From: JAGOTP01 sp964582475
GTDB taxonomy: Bacteria > Patescibacteriota > Patescibacteriia > 2-12-FULL-60-25
Assembly (NCBI GenBank): GCA_964582475.1
Contig: CAZOQS010000001.1
Coordinates: 453,172-517,171, forward strand
DNA: 64,000 nt
Direction: 5' to 3'
Each line of letters begins with the position of its first letter. Positions within the stretch are counted from its first letter, which is position 1. Below, piece after piece: positions 41,387-49,916 of the stretch. A program made the position numbers and the translations under genes. Under the pieces are notes generated by a model, which saw nothing but the letters and a program-made list of their open reading frames with translations, did no database searches and was not told the DNA's origin.

Positions 41387-41941
41387 CTACTCTGTCTCTA
41401 ACAGGGCCGAGCCGAAGTTCCTTGAAAACCGACGGCACCAGATGCTAACGACCGGATATTCGGATACGTCGAGGTTGGCTGGAAGGGCGTAGGTCTGATT
41501 GCCGCGATTCCCTTTGAGCGCAGCGAGCTGTACGAACCGTCCCTGGGAAGTGCGTTCTTTTACGTCGGTATTTTCCGTCGAGGACGCCGCGACAAGATAG
41601 ACAAAGAGATCAGGGCCATTCGTAACGTTGAAATCGCTCAGAATAAGCGTTCGAGTTCCGCTCTCCGTGACGACGCGAGCGTTGCCCTTGATGCGATAGG
41701 TACTATCGCCCTGCATAAAGTCACCCGTCAGTGCTGTTTGCGTAGACGCAAGTACAGGTAGATCGCTTCGGGTTGAGCTGGTGAGAATATTGAGGCCAGG
41801 TTCTTTCAACGTAGGTGGTAGAGGGTCGTTCACGGTTGTGTTCGTAAACAGGGCCTGCACCCCAAAATAACCGAATAAAAGCCAAAGAAGAGCGATGGCC
41901 GCTAGGCTTGCGACGATGATTCTAAAAGGAGAGATACGCAT
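41387..41941 (-). CDS. DM13 domain protein, membrane-anchored
   Basis: A 184-residue protein with an N-terminal membrane helix (IIVASLAAIALLWLLFGYFG) and a DM13 domain at about residues 80-182: GDFMQGDSTYRIKGNARVV, LILSDFNVTNGPDLFVYLV, LKGNRGNQTYALPANLDVSEYPVVSIWCRRFSRNFGSA (shown here in parts of the family pattern). The conserved Cys in SIWC is thought to take part in redox chemistry in DM13 proteins. It faces outside the membrane. Divergent from a small zinc-finger gene, with 46 bp between the starts. Confidence 0.82.
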   Translation of the reverse strand: MRISPFRIIVASLAAIALLWLLFGYFGVQALFTNTTVNDPLPPTLKEPGLNILTSSTRSDLPVLASTQTALTGDFMQGDSTYRIKGNARVVTESGTRTLILSDFNVTNGPDLFVYLVAASSTENTDVKERTSQGRFVQLAALKGNRGNQTYALPANLDVSEYPVVSIWCRRFSRNFGSALLETE

Positions 41942-41987
41942 AAGTAGGAATAGGTAATATCTTAACATGTGACTTGTTGATACGACT

Positions 41988-42173
41988 ATGAAAACCCTCA
42001 AGTGTGACCTTTGTGAAGTAACGGTACAAGGAGAAACGTTTGAAGAATGGATGAATGCGCTTCAGTCTCACTACATGGGAGCTCACGCGGATGTCATGCA
42101 GGACCCAAAGAATGGAAAAGAAGAGATGGAAAAATGGATGGGGGAGAACAGGGCAAGACGTGAAGCTGCTTAA
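41988..42173 (+). CDS. Small C2H2-like zinc-finger protein
   Basis: A 61-residue protein. CDLCEVTVQGETFEEWMN followed by HYMGAH gives a CxxC...HxxxxH metal site, and a charged helical tail follows. Similar small proteins are frequent in Patescibacteria, with no known function. It is divergent from the DM13 gene. The 232 bp after it (42174-42405) hold no gene that I can support; they contain CCGTCGAGCCATGA at 42212-42225, which is also found at the start of repeat copy 3. Confidence 0.6.
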   Translation: MKTLKCDLCEVTVQGETFEEWMNALQSHYMGAHADVMQDPKNGKEEMEKWMGENRARREAA

Positions 42174-42405
42174 AGACTCCAAACACCTCACTAACAGAGT
42201 TCCTCACTCATCCGTCGAGCCATGAACGCTGAGGTAAAACAAAAACACCCGCTTTATCCTCGGAGAGAGTGACAAAGGGATTTGGACGGTCAGGGCGTCC
42301 GGAGAATTTCTAGCGCGCAACACGTACGCAACTAGCCTAACAGTCTAAAGGTAGTAGTGAGTGAACGGGAGATGGATATGATAAACTGGTCCGAGTCCAT
42401 TCGAT

Positions 42406-44508
42406 ATGAAGTCATCAACCACCTCTCTTGTTGCAAAAGTGTTTCTGGTCCTTACGGTCTTATTTGGAGCTGTGAGGGTTGCTCACGGTCAAGGTCTATT
42501 TGAACGAAATCTTCGCCTGGGTGATCAAGGGGAAGATGTTCGACAGTTACAGATTTTTCTAAATACGCACGGTGCACCCGTTGCGGAAACGGGAGTTGGT
42601 TCGTTTGGGCAGGAGACAAACGTCTTTGGTCAGAAAACCCAGCAGGCGGTTGCGGCGTTTCAGGAGTTGCATAGAACGAAGATCTTGGCTCCATCGAGAC
42701 TGAGCCGGGGAACGGGGAATTTCTACAAGGCTACGCGCGAGTTTGTGAATGCGTTGGATAAAAAAGTTTCTACGAAAACGCAGAGCGTGGCCACAGCTGC
42801 GACCAGTTCCGTCCAAGCTTCTGTTGTACCGGACCAGCCTCGCCAAGCGGCCTACGTCGTTGGAGGGATGGTGACGGGACTGACGGGGCCAGTAGTTGTA
42901 CGTGAGGCATCCGGTGAAACGCTCCATCTGAAACCCGGTGACTCAGCGAACTTTGTCTTTTCTCGGACATTCTCTCCGGGTGATCGCTATGATGTAACGG
43001 CGATTTCAGCTGCTCCCGGTCCGCAGCAGTGTTACGTTTCAAGCAATGGAAGTGGAGCTGTAGCGGACGGGTCAATTCAGAATATTCACGTTCAATGCAC
43101 GTCAGATGGAATGGGGAACCCCTTTCGGAGTTTTGCGGGTCATGGGACGCAGAGTTATGCGCTTGGAGGGACGATCTCGGGCTTGTCCGGTACGGTGGTT
43201 TTGCAAACGGCAGAAGGGGATGGTCTGACGCTGACGGGGAACGGCTCATTTACCTTTGGATCGCGAATTCTCAATGGTCGTGCGTATTCCGTCACGGTTC
43301 GTACGAATCCCTCTGTACCAGATCAAACCTGTACCGTTACAAATGGCAGCGGTTTGATTGCAAATAACCATGTCACGAACGTGTTAGTAACCTGTGTCAC
43401 AAACGTAACGACCTTGAGCGCAAGTGTGAGCGATTTAGCATTGAGCATTGCGGGGCTTGTTGGAGCTCCTGCTTCTGGAAGTCCTCGAGTAATCATTGTG
43501 ACGAATACCGGAGCCACAGCTGCACGAGGTCTTGAGATAGCGTCGCCTACGTGGCCAACGGGAACGGTGAGCAACACCACCTGCAGTGGTACCTTAGCGG
43601 CAGGCGCTAGCTGTATGATTACTGTCACGCCAGGAGGCACTCCTACTTCTGATGGGGGTAGCCCCTGTTCGGATGGCGTGGCTCCTGTCCCGGGCATCGT
43701 TCAAGTCACGGCGGATAACGCAAACACCGTTTCTACCAACGTGGTCGTCCTGAGTTACGGCTGTATCTATCAAGAAGGGTTTGTCTTTTCCATTGATGAT
43801 ACAACGCCGTCTACTCAAAGCATTGGCGGAACGGTGGCTGCTCTCGAAAATCAATCGAATGGAATGGTATGGGGGTCGAACGGCGTCGATGCGAGTACAG
43901 TCAGTTATGATGTGATTCCAGGAATCGGAGACACGTCGACCAGTCTTAGTACCGCTCCAACATTCTCAGAAGTTTCTACCTATTTCGGCTCGACGTACTC
44001 CGGAATCTTGGGTCTTTCCTCAGGGAGCTTTAGCTCCTGTAATGGAAACACCGATGGTCAGTGCAATACATCCAACATCGTTGCATTCTATAATCACTAC
44101 CAAACGAATTATGGCATAGGTGGGAGTCCGTATACGCCGGTCGTCGCGCCTACAGCTAAGTCGTATTATGCAGCAGGCGTCTGTGATGACTACGATAGTG
44201 GAGATCACCAAGATTGGTACTTACCTGCCATTTGTGAAATCACATTTGATTATCCGCTTATACGGCCACAAATTGCGGATTGTGGTGTGGAAGAGACTCC
44301 ACTTCTGCAGACAATGATGAAAAACCTCTTCTTCAATGGAATAGGTGGGTTCACGGCTGGCCAGGGTCTCTGGAGTTCAAGTTTGTATATGTACAACAAT
44401 CCCGAAACCTACGCTTGGAGCGCGCTCGTATGGCCTACGGCTTTTCCGGGTGGGGGTGATAAGAGCGATCTTTCTCAGGTTCGGTGTGTTCGATCGTTAA
44501 CGTTCTAA
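42406..44508 (+). CDS. Secreted surface protein with peptidoglycan-binding domain and C-terminal DUF1566-like domain
   Basis: A 700-residue exported protein. Signal peptide about residues 1-28 (VFLVLTVLFGAVRVAHG). A PG_binding_1 domain follows (LRLGDQGEDVRQLQIFLN). Two ~80-residue beta repeats start GGMVTGLTGPVVV and GGTISGLSGTVVL and each ends in a Cys-containing strand. A Gly/Ser/Thr-rich part with a transthyretin-like sandwich leads to a C-terminal DUF1566-like domain with DWYLPAICE, WSSSLYMYN and QVRCVRSLTF. It probably sits on the cell wall with the last domain outward. Similar tails occur in surface or fibre proteins of several phyla. Confidence 0.75.
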   Translation: MKSSTTSLVAKVFLVLTVLFGAVRVAHGQGLFERNLRLGDQGEDVRQLQIFLNTHGAPVAETGVGSFGQETNVFGQKTQQAVAAFQELHRTKILAPSRLSRGTGNFYKATREFVNALDKKVSTKTQSVATAATSSVQASVVPDQPRQAAYVVGGMVTGLTGPVVVREASGETLHLKPGDSANFVFSRTFSPGDRYDVTAISAAPGPQQCYVSSNGSGAVADGSIQNIHVQCTSDGMGNPFRSFAGHGTQSYALGGTISGLSGTVVLQTAEGDGLTLTGNGSFTFGSRILNGRAYSVTVRTNPSVPDQTCTVTNGSGLIANNHVTNVLVTCVTNVTTLSASVSDLALSIAGLVGAPASGSPRVIIVTNTGATAARGLEIASPTWPTGTVSNTTCSGTLAAGASCMITVTPGGTPTSDGGSPCSDGVAPVPGIVQVTADNANTVSTNVVVLSYGCIYQEGFVFSIDDTTPSTQSIGGTVAALENQSNGMVWGSNGVDASTVSYDVIPGIGDTSTSLSTAPTFSEVSTYFGSTYSGILGLSSGSFSSCNGNTDGQCNTSNIVAFYNHYQTNYGIGGSPYTPVVAPTAKSYYAAGVCDDYDSGDHQDWYLPAICEITFDYPLIRPQIADCGVEETPLLQTMMKNLFFNGIGGFTAGQGLWSSSLYMYNNPETYAWSALVWPTAFPGGGDKSDLSQVRCVRSLTF

Positions 44509-44548
44509 CCCTATATACAGATCCGCGAATGGGGAGTACGCCTAAGAG

Positions 44549-45451
44549 ATGAAAACATCCTTCTACTTGTTATTTACAGTTGTAGTCTTGCTTGTAGGCG
44601 GCGGGGCCTACGCGCTGTGGCAGAGTCAACAGACTCCACCAGTACTGAATCAACCAGCCCCGCCAGTGCCAGTAGTTTTTGATCCGTTGAATGCCACATA
44701 CCGCATCGACGATGTCCCCGTGCAGCTTGTGAACGGGAAGGCTGAGGCGGGTTCCGGCAGTGCGAAAGTCTCCACGTCTATTTTTGGACAGCCCGTGGTG
44801 GGGGATGTGAGTGGTGATGGCGTGAATGATGCCGTACTCTTTCTCACGCAGAACATGGGTGGAAGCGGAGTCTTTTATTCAGTGGTGGCAGCGATCCATA
44901 CCGCTTCAGGAACCCAAGGAACAAACAGTGCTCTTTTGGGAGATCGAATTGCTCCGCAAAATCTCCAAATACAGGATGGCCGCGTGATCGCAAACTATGC
45001 AGATAGAAAAGCAGGCGAGCCAATGACGACCGCACCTTCTTTTGCGATGAGCGCCTACTTCATCGTTGAGGGTATGTCCTTACGAAAGGTTGCGACACCG
45101 GTAACCAAGATAACCTACCTGTCTTCCACAGCGGATTCAACCACATATTGTAATGGAGTCCAAATGGATAGTGCTGGGTATAAAAAGACAATTACCGTAG
45201 GACAGACGACAAGCACCCTGGAAAGTAATCCAACACCCATTCAGTTGGTGAAAGAAACGATTCACGCGGCAACAGCTGGAATGTGTCGCACGGTCTTGGA
45301 TCAGTTAGCGATCACCGTTGAAAATGGGGTTGTTACCATTCCTCCCATTGATGGATGGGCTGGTTCTTCTATTACGTTGTGTAGCTGCAAGCCACTTGTC
45401 GAGACAAATGTCCTGCATATTCCTGGAATGACAAAAGTGATTTGGCAGTAG
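44549..45451 (+). CDS. Membrane-anchored protein with conserved exported domain
   Basis: A 300-residue protein with an N-terminal membrane helix (LFTVVVLLVGGGAYALW), a Pro-rich linker, and a domain beginning ATYRIDDVPVQLVNGKAEAG. It has GDVSGDGVNDAVLFLTQ (calcium-loop-like), GGSGVFYSVVAAI, LLGDRIAPQ and NYADRKAGEPMTT. This pattern recurs in exported proteins of several candidate phyla, with no known function. The last ~110 residues contain four Cys. It is 40 bp downstream of the surface protein and may be coexpressed. Confidence 0.65.
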   Translation: MKTSFYLLFTVVVLLVGGGAYALWQSQQTPPVLNQPAPPVPVVFDPLNATYRIDDVPVQLVNGKAEAGSGSAKVSTSIFGQPVVGDVSGDGVNDAVLFLTQNMGGSGVFYSVVAAIHTASGTQGTNSALLGDRIAPQNLQIQDGRVIANYADRKAGEPMTTAPSFAMSAYFIVEGMSLRKVATPVTKITYLSSTADSTTYCNGVQMDSAGYKKTITVGQTTSTLESNPTPIQLVKETIHAATAGMCRTVLDQLAITVENGVVTIPPIDGWAGSSITLCSCKPLVETNVLHIPGMTKVIWQ

Positions 45452-45589
45452 TCTTTCTAGTCGTGAGTCAAGGATGTAATACCAAGCGTTTTGCGTGTAC
45501 GATTTGTTCGATTTCCCGCATGACGCACATGCGTCAAAACCCCTCCTGAAAGCCCCTCAAACTCCTTGCAAAGCCTCGCCTACAACCCG

Positions 45590-45710
45590 CCCGTCGAGCC
45601 ATGAGCAACAGTGTCTGGCGACCCAGACACTGTCAATCAAAAAAGCACCACAAACGTGGTGCTTTTTTGTTGTTTGGGGACGCTTGAGGAAGTCCGAGAA
45701 AGTAGGTAGG
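45590..45710 (+). repeat. Twin-hairpin dispersed element, copy 3
   Basis: Begins CCGTCGAGCCATGAGC; hairpin 1 is ACAGTGTCTGG-cgac-CCAGACACTGT (about 45608-45634), hairpin 2 is at 45639-45667 and equals copies 1 and 2. The flank continues with similarity to copy 1 (CGAGAAAGT). The stretch 45452-45589 before it holds no supported gene. Confidence 0.88.
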
Positions 45711-45715
45711 GGGCT

Positions 45716-46048
45716 TTACATCAACAAGCAATCTACCCAATCCGTAAACATGTGTAGGAGTAGTCCAAGCCCAACGATTTTCGCGTATTTATTCGGAATG
45801 AAAAGCATGAGTCCATAGATCATGATAGCGGGAGCACGGTGAAGCGGGTGAAATCCAATGCTGCACCGCATGGGGTTGAATATAGGGCTCGCAAGCAAAT
45901 GGTCGAGATCAGCCAGCATCGTCGCGAGCATAATAACCCAGGCTTTCCTCCAAAATTCTCTAAAGAACGTATATCCGAATATCGCTGGCAAGAGAGCATG
46001 CAGTGAATAGTGGAGAATCGCCCGGTTGTTTTGGAGAAAATCGATCAT
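45716..46048 (-). CDS. DUF6122 family membrane protein
   Basis: A 110-residue membrane protein with about three helices. The family core is clear: LATMLADLDHLLASPIFNPMRCSIGFHPLHR (shown by its DLDHL and GFHPLH motifs), and the end HMFTDWVDC has further His and Asp. The conserved Asp and His residues suggest metal binding, as in YdjM-like proteins, but no activity is known. It runs toward repeat copy 3 and is divergent from the reductase gene. Confidence 0.75.
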   Translation of the reverse strand: MIDFLQNNRAILHYSLHALLPAIFGYTFFREFWRKAWVIMLATMLADLDHLLASPIFNPMRCSIGFHPLHRAPAIMIYGLMLFIPNKYAKIVGLGLLLHMFTDWVDCLLM

Positions 46049-46107
46049 ACATTCTGTAATGTGGCTCTTTTTTGGGATCGCATACGTTATTTGATACGAT
46101 ACAGGAT

Positions 46108-46674
46108 ATGAGAAAACTGATCATGTGGAACGTCATCACTCTTGATGGCTGCTTTGAAGGAGAAAAACCCTGGGACCTTTCCTTCCACGAGTTAGTGTGG
46201 GGGAAAGAGCTGGAAGAGTTTAGTCACGAGCAGCTCGCGTCAGCTGATCTACTCATCTTTGGCGAGAATACCTATACAGGCATGGCTGCCTATTGGTCGA
46301 AAGCAATAGGCGATACCGCAGAAGGGAAAACAGCGGAGCGTATGAACGCCATACGCAAGGTTGTTTGTTCGCCGAGCTTGGAACGTGCAGACTGGAATAA
46401 TACGAGCATCGTACGCGATGCCGTCGCCGAAATCCCCGCATTGAAACAAGAAGGGGATGGAAATATGTTTGTATTTGGGAGCGGGATTCTTTCAGAGGCC
46501 CTCATGAAGGCGAACCTCTTTGACGAGTACAGACTCGTCGTAGCTCCCGTCTTTCTTGGGAAGGGGAGACGCCTTTTTACGGATGGATTGGATGAGCAGC
46601 GGCTGAAGTTGCTTGAGGCACGCCCACTTCCAAGCGGTGGCGTTCTTCTGCGATACTCCCCTGTTTCAGCATAG
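46108..46674 (+). CDS. Dihydrofolate-reductase-like (RibD C-terminal) protein
   Basis: A 188-residue protein of the RibD C-terminal / DHFR-like family. It begins MRKLIMWNVITLDGCFEG, then has ASADLLIFGENTYTGMA, KVVCSPSLERADWNNT, MFVFGSGILSEALMKANLFDEYRLVVAP in family order, and ends with FLGKGRRLF. These are NADPH-binding reductases, many of unknown substrate; true DHFR activity is not implied. The ATG at 46108 is chosen over one 12 codons upstream because the family starts at this beta strand. Confidence 0.82.
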   Translation: MRKLIMWNVITLDGCFEGEKPWDLSFHELVWGKELEEFSHEQLASADLLIFGENTYTGMAAYWSKAIGDTAEGKTAERMNAIRKVVCSPSLERADWNNTSIVRDAVAEIPALKQEGDGNMFVFGSGILSEALMKANLFDEYRLVVAPVFLGKGRRLFTDGLDEQRLKLLEARPLPSGGVLLRYSPVSA

Positions 46675-46730
46675 AATTTGTTCCCAAAGAAGGAGGACTG
46701 GATCTCTTATTCAGAAGAATGTACTAAATT

Positions 46731-47111
46731 ATGACACACAAAAATGTAGTTACCTGGTTCGAGATTTCGGTAGCTGATATGGACCGTGCGAAGAAGTTTT
46801 ATGAGACCGTGATTGGGAAGGAGCTCAGTAAGATGCCGGTACCAGAAGAAATGGGCACGACAATGTATGCGTTCCCTTGGACGGATGACGGAGAAGGAGC
46901 AGCGGGAGCTTTGGTAAAAAACGACCAAAGCAAACCAGGCGGTACCGGAACCATGGTCTACTTTTATTCAGAAGATTGTAGTGAACTCGATCGTGTTGAG
47001 GCGGCAGGAGGGAAAGTGCTCATGGCTAAGGTACCCGTAGAAGGATTTGGTTTCTTTGGGTTCTTCTCTGATACCGAAGGAAACACAGCGGGTTTCTTCT
47101 CGAAGCAGTAA
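46731..47111 (+). CDS. VOC (glyoxalase/bleomycin-resistance) family protein
   Basis: A 126-residue protein with the paired beta-alpha-beta-beta-beta modules of the VOC fold. It starts NVVTWFEISVADMDRAKKFYETVIG and ends GFFGFFSDTEGNTAGFFS. Metal ligands of glyoxalase I are not all obvious. Typical members bind or modify small molecules. It is one of a run of small single-domain enzymes in this zone. Confidence 0.85.
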   Translation: MTHKNVVTWFEISVADMDRAKKFYETVIGKELSKMPVPEEMGTTMYAFPWTDDGEGAAGALVKNDQSKPGGTGTMVYFYSEDCSELDRVEAAGGKVLMAKVPVEGFGFFGFFSDTEGNTAGFFSKQ

Positions 47112-47171
47112 TCTAAAGTATTAGCTGAAAGTAAGACGTAAGCTATTCTGTGTATATTAACTACTCCTTCC

Positions 47172-47567
47172 ATGCCTACCGACATCGCGCTCTATAATGC
47201 CGCGCAATCAGGTGAGTACAAAAAAATCTGCAAAAAGCTCAAGGAGGTTATCGCCCAAGAGCTCAAAAAAGCGGAGAGCAAAGTTTGGCATGGGAGTCCG
47301 GTGTGGTTCCTTGAGGGGAATCCAGTTGCGGGCTATAGCGTGCGTAAAAACGGCGTGCAATTGCTTTTTTGGAGTGGTCAATCGTTTATCGACACCAGAC
47401 TAAAACCGGAAGGCTCCTTCAAAGCGGCTGAAATGTATTTTAAAGACAGCGAGGAGATAAAAGTCACCGAACTGCGCGCTTGGCTGAAGCAGGCGAAGCG
47501 TATCCAGTGGGATTATAAAAATATCGTGAAGAGGAGAGGGGTGCTGGTGAAGATTGGGTCTTGGTAG
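47172..47567 (+). CDS. DUF1801 (YdhG-like) protein
   Basis: A 131-residue protein. The segment ESKVWHGSPVWFLEGNPVAGYSVRKNGVQLLFWSG matches the DUF1801/YdhG fold, followed by FIDTRLKPEGSFKAAEMYF and a C-terminal helix WLKQAKRIQWDYKNIVKRR. The family has no firm function; some members resemble frataxin-like iron chaperones in fold. The start lies close to a TATATT box. Confidence 0.72.
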   Translation: MPTDIALYNAAQSGEYKKICKKLKEVIAQELKKAESKVWHGSPVWFLEGNPVAGYSVRKNGVQLLFWSGQSFIDTRLKPEGSFKAAEMYFKDSEEIKVTELRAWLKQAKRIQWDYKNIVKRRGVLVKIGSW

Positions 47568-47602
47568 GAGTATTAAGCGAATGCGAACATTTGGTATACT
47601 TA

Positions 47603-48163
47603 ATGAGTATGCTCACGCGTTTTCGTCAGGCGATCATGGGGGGAGAAAAGATTCCACCGCCCATCTCCATTCCCGCAAGCCCCCGCCCGCCCGTCTTCTC
47701 TCAAGGAAGGGTACCGGTGATTGAATCTGGGATACGTCCAGCTGAGCGAAAGACCCCAGAGCTTGATGGTCTCCCTGAAGTGTCGCAAGCGTTCTTCAAG
47801 CAAACACTCAAAAAAATGGAGGAGTTTCTCGGTACGGCCACATTTCGTTCACTTGCCAAGGAGGGGGTGCCGGATCAGCTTATAGATGCGCTCCAGCTCT
47901 ATCATCTAGAAGGCGCCCGGATTACTGATCGTGGTCATGAACGGGGATATCAATTTGTGAAGGATGCCCTGGTTGAACGTATTCGATCGGCGGCAGAAAC
48001 TAAAGTTTCAAGCAACTCTGATATACAGCGACAGCAGGATGAAGCAGTTCTTGGACTGATTGATCTCGTGATGGATCCGAATGCGTGTCGCTGGCTTTGG
48101 ACCCAAGCCTGTATGACGCCAACTCCGCCGCCGGGAGCGCGGGAAAAGCATATCCGTTTGTAA
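47603..48163 (+). CDS. Hypothetical protein
   Basis: A 186-residue soluble protein. A basic, Pro-rich N-terminal part (about residues 1-50) is followed by helices (VSQAFFKQTLKKMEEFLG, QLIDALQLYHLEGAR, GYQFVKDALVERIRSAAETK). No family recognised and no signal peptide. ATG codons at 47603 and 47609 are both possible; a TATACT box lies just upstream. It is 11 bp before a membrane protein gene and may be cotranscribed with it. Confidence 0.55.
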   Translation: MSMLTRFRQAIMGGEKIPPPISIPASPRPPVFSQGRVPVIESGIRPAERKTPELDGLPEVSQAFFKQTLKKMEEFLGTATFRSLAKEGVPDQLIDALQLYHLEGARITDRGHERGYQFVKDALVERIRSAAETKVSSNSDIQRQQDEAVLGLIDLVMDPNACRWLWTQACMTPTPPPGAREKHIRL

Positions 48164-48173
48164 GATCGTTTCT

Positions 48174-48632
48174 ATGTCCCTCATTGATTGGCTGAATGTC
48201 GTCGGGCTGTTCCTCCTTCTATCGGGTTTTATTGTCGGATTAGGAGCGGTAACAGTGATTGATATTCATGGGTTTCTCGGTCGGAAATCGCCCTATTGGA
48301 CGGAAGCGACGACACGCACGCACAAAGTAACCAAACCACTGATTTGGATCGGTATCACGCTGGCACTCATCGGCGGGCTCCTGTTCTATCGGAACGAAGC
48401 GTTCACGGGCATCCCCGTAGTGCATCTCTGTATTGCGCTCGTGCTGATTCTGAATGGCTGTTTCCTTTCGTTTAAAGTCAGTCCGTTTTTACTCCAGCGC
48501 GAGAAGGAGGGAAAATCGCGAGAACTTCTCCCTCAGTCACTGCAGAGAAAAATCATCGTTGGGCTGATTGTTTCCGATCTCGGCTGGTGGGGTGGATTGT
48601 TCCTTCTCGTTCTGTTCCTCGTTCAGCGCTAA
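48174..48632 (+). CDS. Four-helix membrane protein, unknown function
   Basis: A 152-residue protein with four membrane helices: VVGLFLLLSGFIVGLGAVTVI, PLIWIGITLALIGGLLFY, VVHLCIALVLILNGCFLSF and the C-terminal IVSDLGWWGGLFLLVLFLVQ. The helix pattern with WTEATTRTHKVTKPL between helices 1 and 2 recalls small DUF2269-like membrane proteins, but assignment is weak. The gene after it starts 5 bp beyond its stop. Confidence 0.6.
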   Translation: MSLIDWLNVVGLFLLLSGFIVGLGAVTVIDIHGFLGRKSPYWTEATTRTHKVTKPLIWIGITLALIGGLLFYRNEAFTGIPVVHLCIALVLILNGCFLSFKVSPFLLQREKEGKSRELLPQSLQRKIIVGLIVSDLGWWGGLFLLVLFLVQR

Positions 48633-48637
48633 CATTT

Positions 48638-49162
48638 ATGCCGTCCGCACACAAAGGAAAAGTAGTTGTCGTGAACGATACGATGCAAACAGGCTATCGT
48701 TATACCTGCGTTGAACCTGAGGGAAAACACTTTCATCCAGACTTCAAGCCAGAGCTGACGCCAAAGGAGATGCTCTCGTTAGGCGTGTTTGGCGGAAAAT
48801 ACATGACGGACTGTCGAGCGGAGTTTCCTGCGTCCTGGTTTGTGGGGGCGAAGCTATCTCCGGATAAACGGGACGATACGCTGAACTTTTTCCATGTACA
48901 TGCGAGTCAGCCGCTCCGTGTCTGGAAAGAGAAGGGATGGATTAACGAGGAGCATGATCCACGCGGCTGGTTTCAGTGGTATTGCCGCTATTACCTGGGG
49001 CGAAGACTACCCGAGGAAGACGAACGACAGATCAAGCGCTGGAAGGCGATTGTGCGTCATGTCTCACAAATAAAGAAATATTGCTCGAAAGGAGATCTGA
49101 GTTGCCGTCCCGGACAGCGTCAGGCGGTCTTGCACTGGGCGTACGATAGTCGGCAAATGTAA
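48638..49162 (+). CDS. Conserved protein of unknown function (GKYMTDC/RHWAYDSR-type)
   Basis: A 174-residue protein of a widespread uncharacterised family. Marked motifs are FHPDFKPELTPKEMLSLGVF, GGKYMTDCRAEFPASWF, DPRGWFQWYCRYYLGRRLP and RQAVLHWAYDSRQ. The many conserved Trp, Tyr, Arg and Cys residues suggest a ligand- or metal-binding fold, but no function is known to me. The ATG at 48638 is chosen because the family starts near KGKVVVVNDTMQTGY; the upstream open frame overlaps the membrane protein gene. Confidence 0.68.
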   Translation: MPSAHKGKVVVVNDTMQTGYRYTCVEPEGKHFHPDFKPELTPKEMLSLGVFGGKYMTDCRAEFPASWFVGAKLSPDKRDDTLNFFHVHASQPLRVWKEKGWINEEHDPRGWFQWYCRYYLGRRLPEEDERQIKRWKAIVRHVSQIKKYCSKGDLSCRPGQRQAVLHWAYDSRQM

Positions 49163-49259
49163 GGGGAGTGGGAATCCTGTGCCTAGTGTCTGTCGCTCAT
49201 CTTGCTCATGAGAGAAATAGAGCGTAAGATACGCTCTGCTTTTGCTATTCTTTTACACG

Positions 49260-49916
49260 ATGCTCTCTTTTCTCAAGCGACTCTTCACGTTAACGGCGGC
49301 AGAGCTTACCGTTGTTTCCTTCGTTCTGATGTCTTTGCTTGGGGGAGGCCTGATTTATGCCACCGAACATTCTCGGTCGGTGGAGGCGCGGGTACTGGTT
49401 CAACAAGCTGTGCGTATTTCTCCTCTTGGAGATACGGCTGGCGTAGGAGATCTTGTTCCCGCTGAGCGAATAGAGACGCATACGGCCGTTGGGGTGAAAA
49501 AACAACGCGGTGAATCGTTTATTGATGCCTTGTTTACGGCAGTTTCAGCGCTGTGTGTGACGGGCCTTACGAGCACCGATTTTTCACAGTTCACCCTTCC
49601 CGGACAAATTGTGACTCTTCTCCTGATTCAAATGGGAGGGTTGGGAATTATTTTGTTTACCTCTGTTCTTGGATTCGCGGTATTTCGTGGCTTTTCTGAC
49701 AATTTGAGCGTTAAAAAAATGCTCGCAGACATTGTTGATACGGAGCATCATTACGTGATGCGCATGATCAAGCACGTGGCATTTTATACGCTGCTCATCG
49801 AAGGTGTGGCGGCACTCGTGATGGGGATCCGTTTAGCCTGGTTTGTCGATCCTGCGGTGATCAACAACATAAACCCTTGGTGGTGGGGGGGTGTTCCATT
49901 CGATTTCTGCGTTTAA
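49260..49916 (+). CDS. TrkH/KtrB-type potassium uptake protein, N-terminal part (frameshifted)
   Basis: A 218-residue frame that forms the first part of a Trk/Ktr/HKT potassium channel subunit. It has the first membrane helices and the first pore segment FTAVSALCVTGLTSTDFSQFT (filter TGLTS), then MGGLGIILFTSVLG. It ends abruptly after NPWWWGG, where the frame changes at a seven-G run and the remaining VPFDFCV is out of frame. The missing part continues in the next frame. Family members are one polypeptide of ~440-500 residues. Confidence 0.85.
   Translation: MLSFLKRLFTLTAAELTVVSFVLMSLLGGGLIYATEHSRSVEARVLVQQAVRISPLGDTAGVGDLVPAERIETHTAVGVKKQRGESFIDALFTAVSALCVTGLTSTDFSQFTLPGQIVTLLLIQMGGLGIILFTSVLGFAVFRGFSDNLSVKKMLADIVDTEHHYVMRMIKHVAFYTLLIEGVAALVMGIRLAWFVDPAVINNINPWWWGGVPFDFCV
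49885..49891 (+). repeat. Seven-G tract at the frameshift in the potassium transporter
   Basis: A run of seven G between TGGT and TGTTCC. Removing one G fuses the two frames into NPWWWG-VFHSISAFNNAGFG, exactly the expected protein. The tract may be a sequencing error, an inactivating mutation or a phase-variable site. Confidence 0.8.

Noticed and set aside
36184..45710. The three twin-hairpin copies as a CRISPR array or insertion sequence ends
   Set aside because: Spacing is 4-5 kb, the copies are in the same orientation, and no transposase or Cas gene lies between them.
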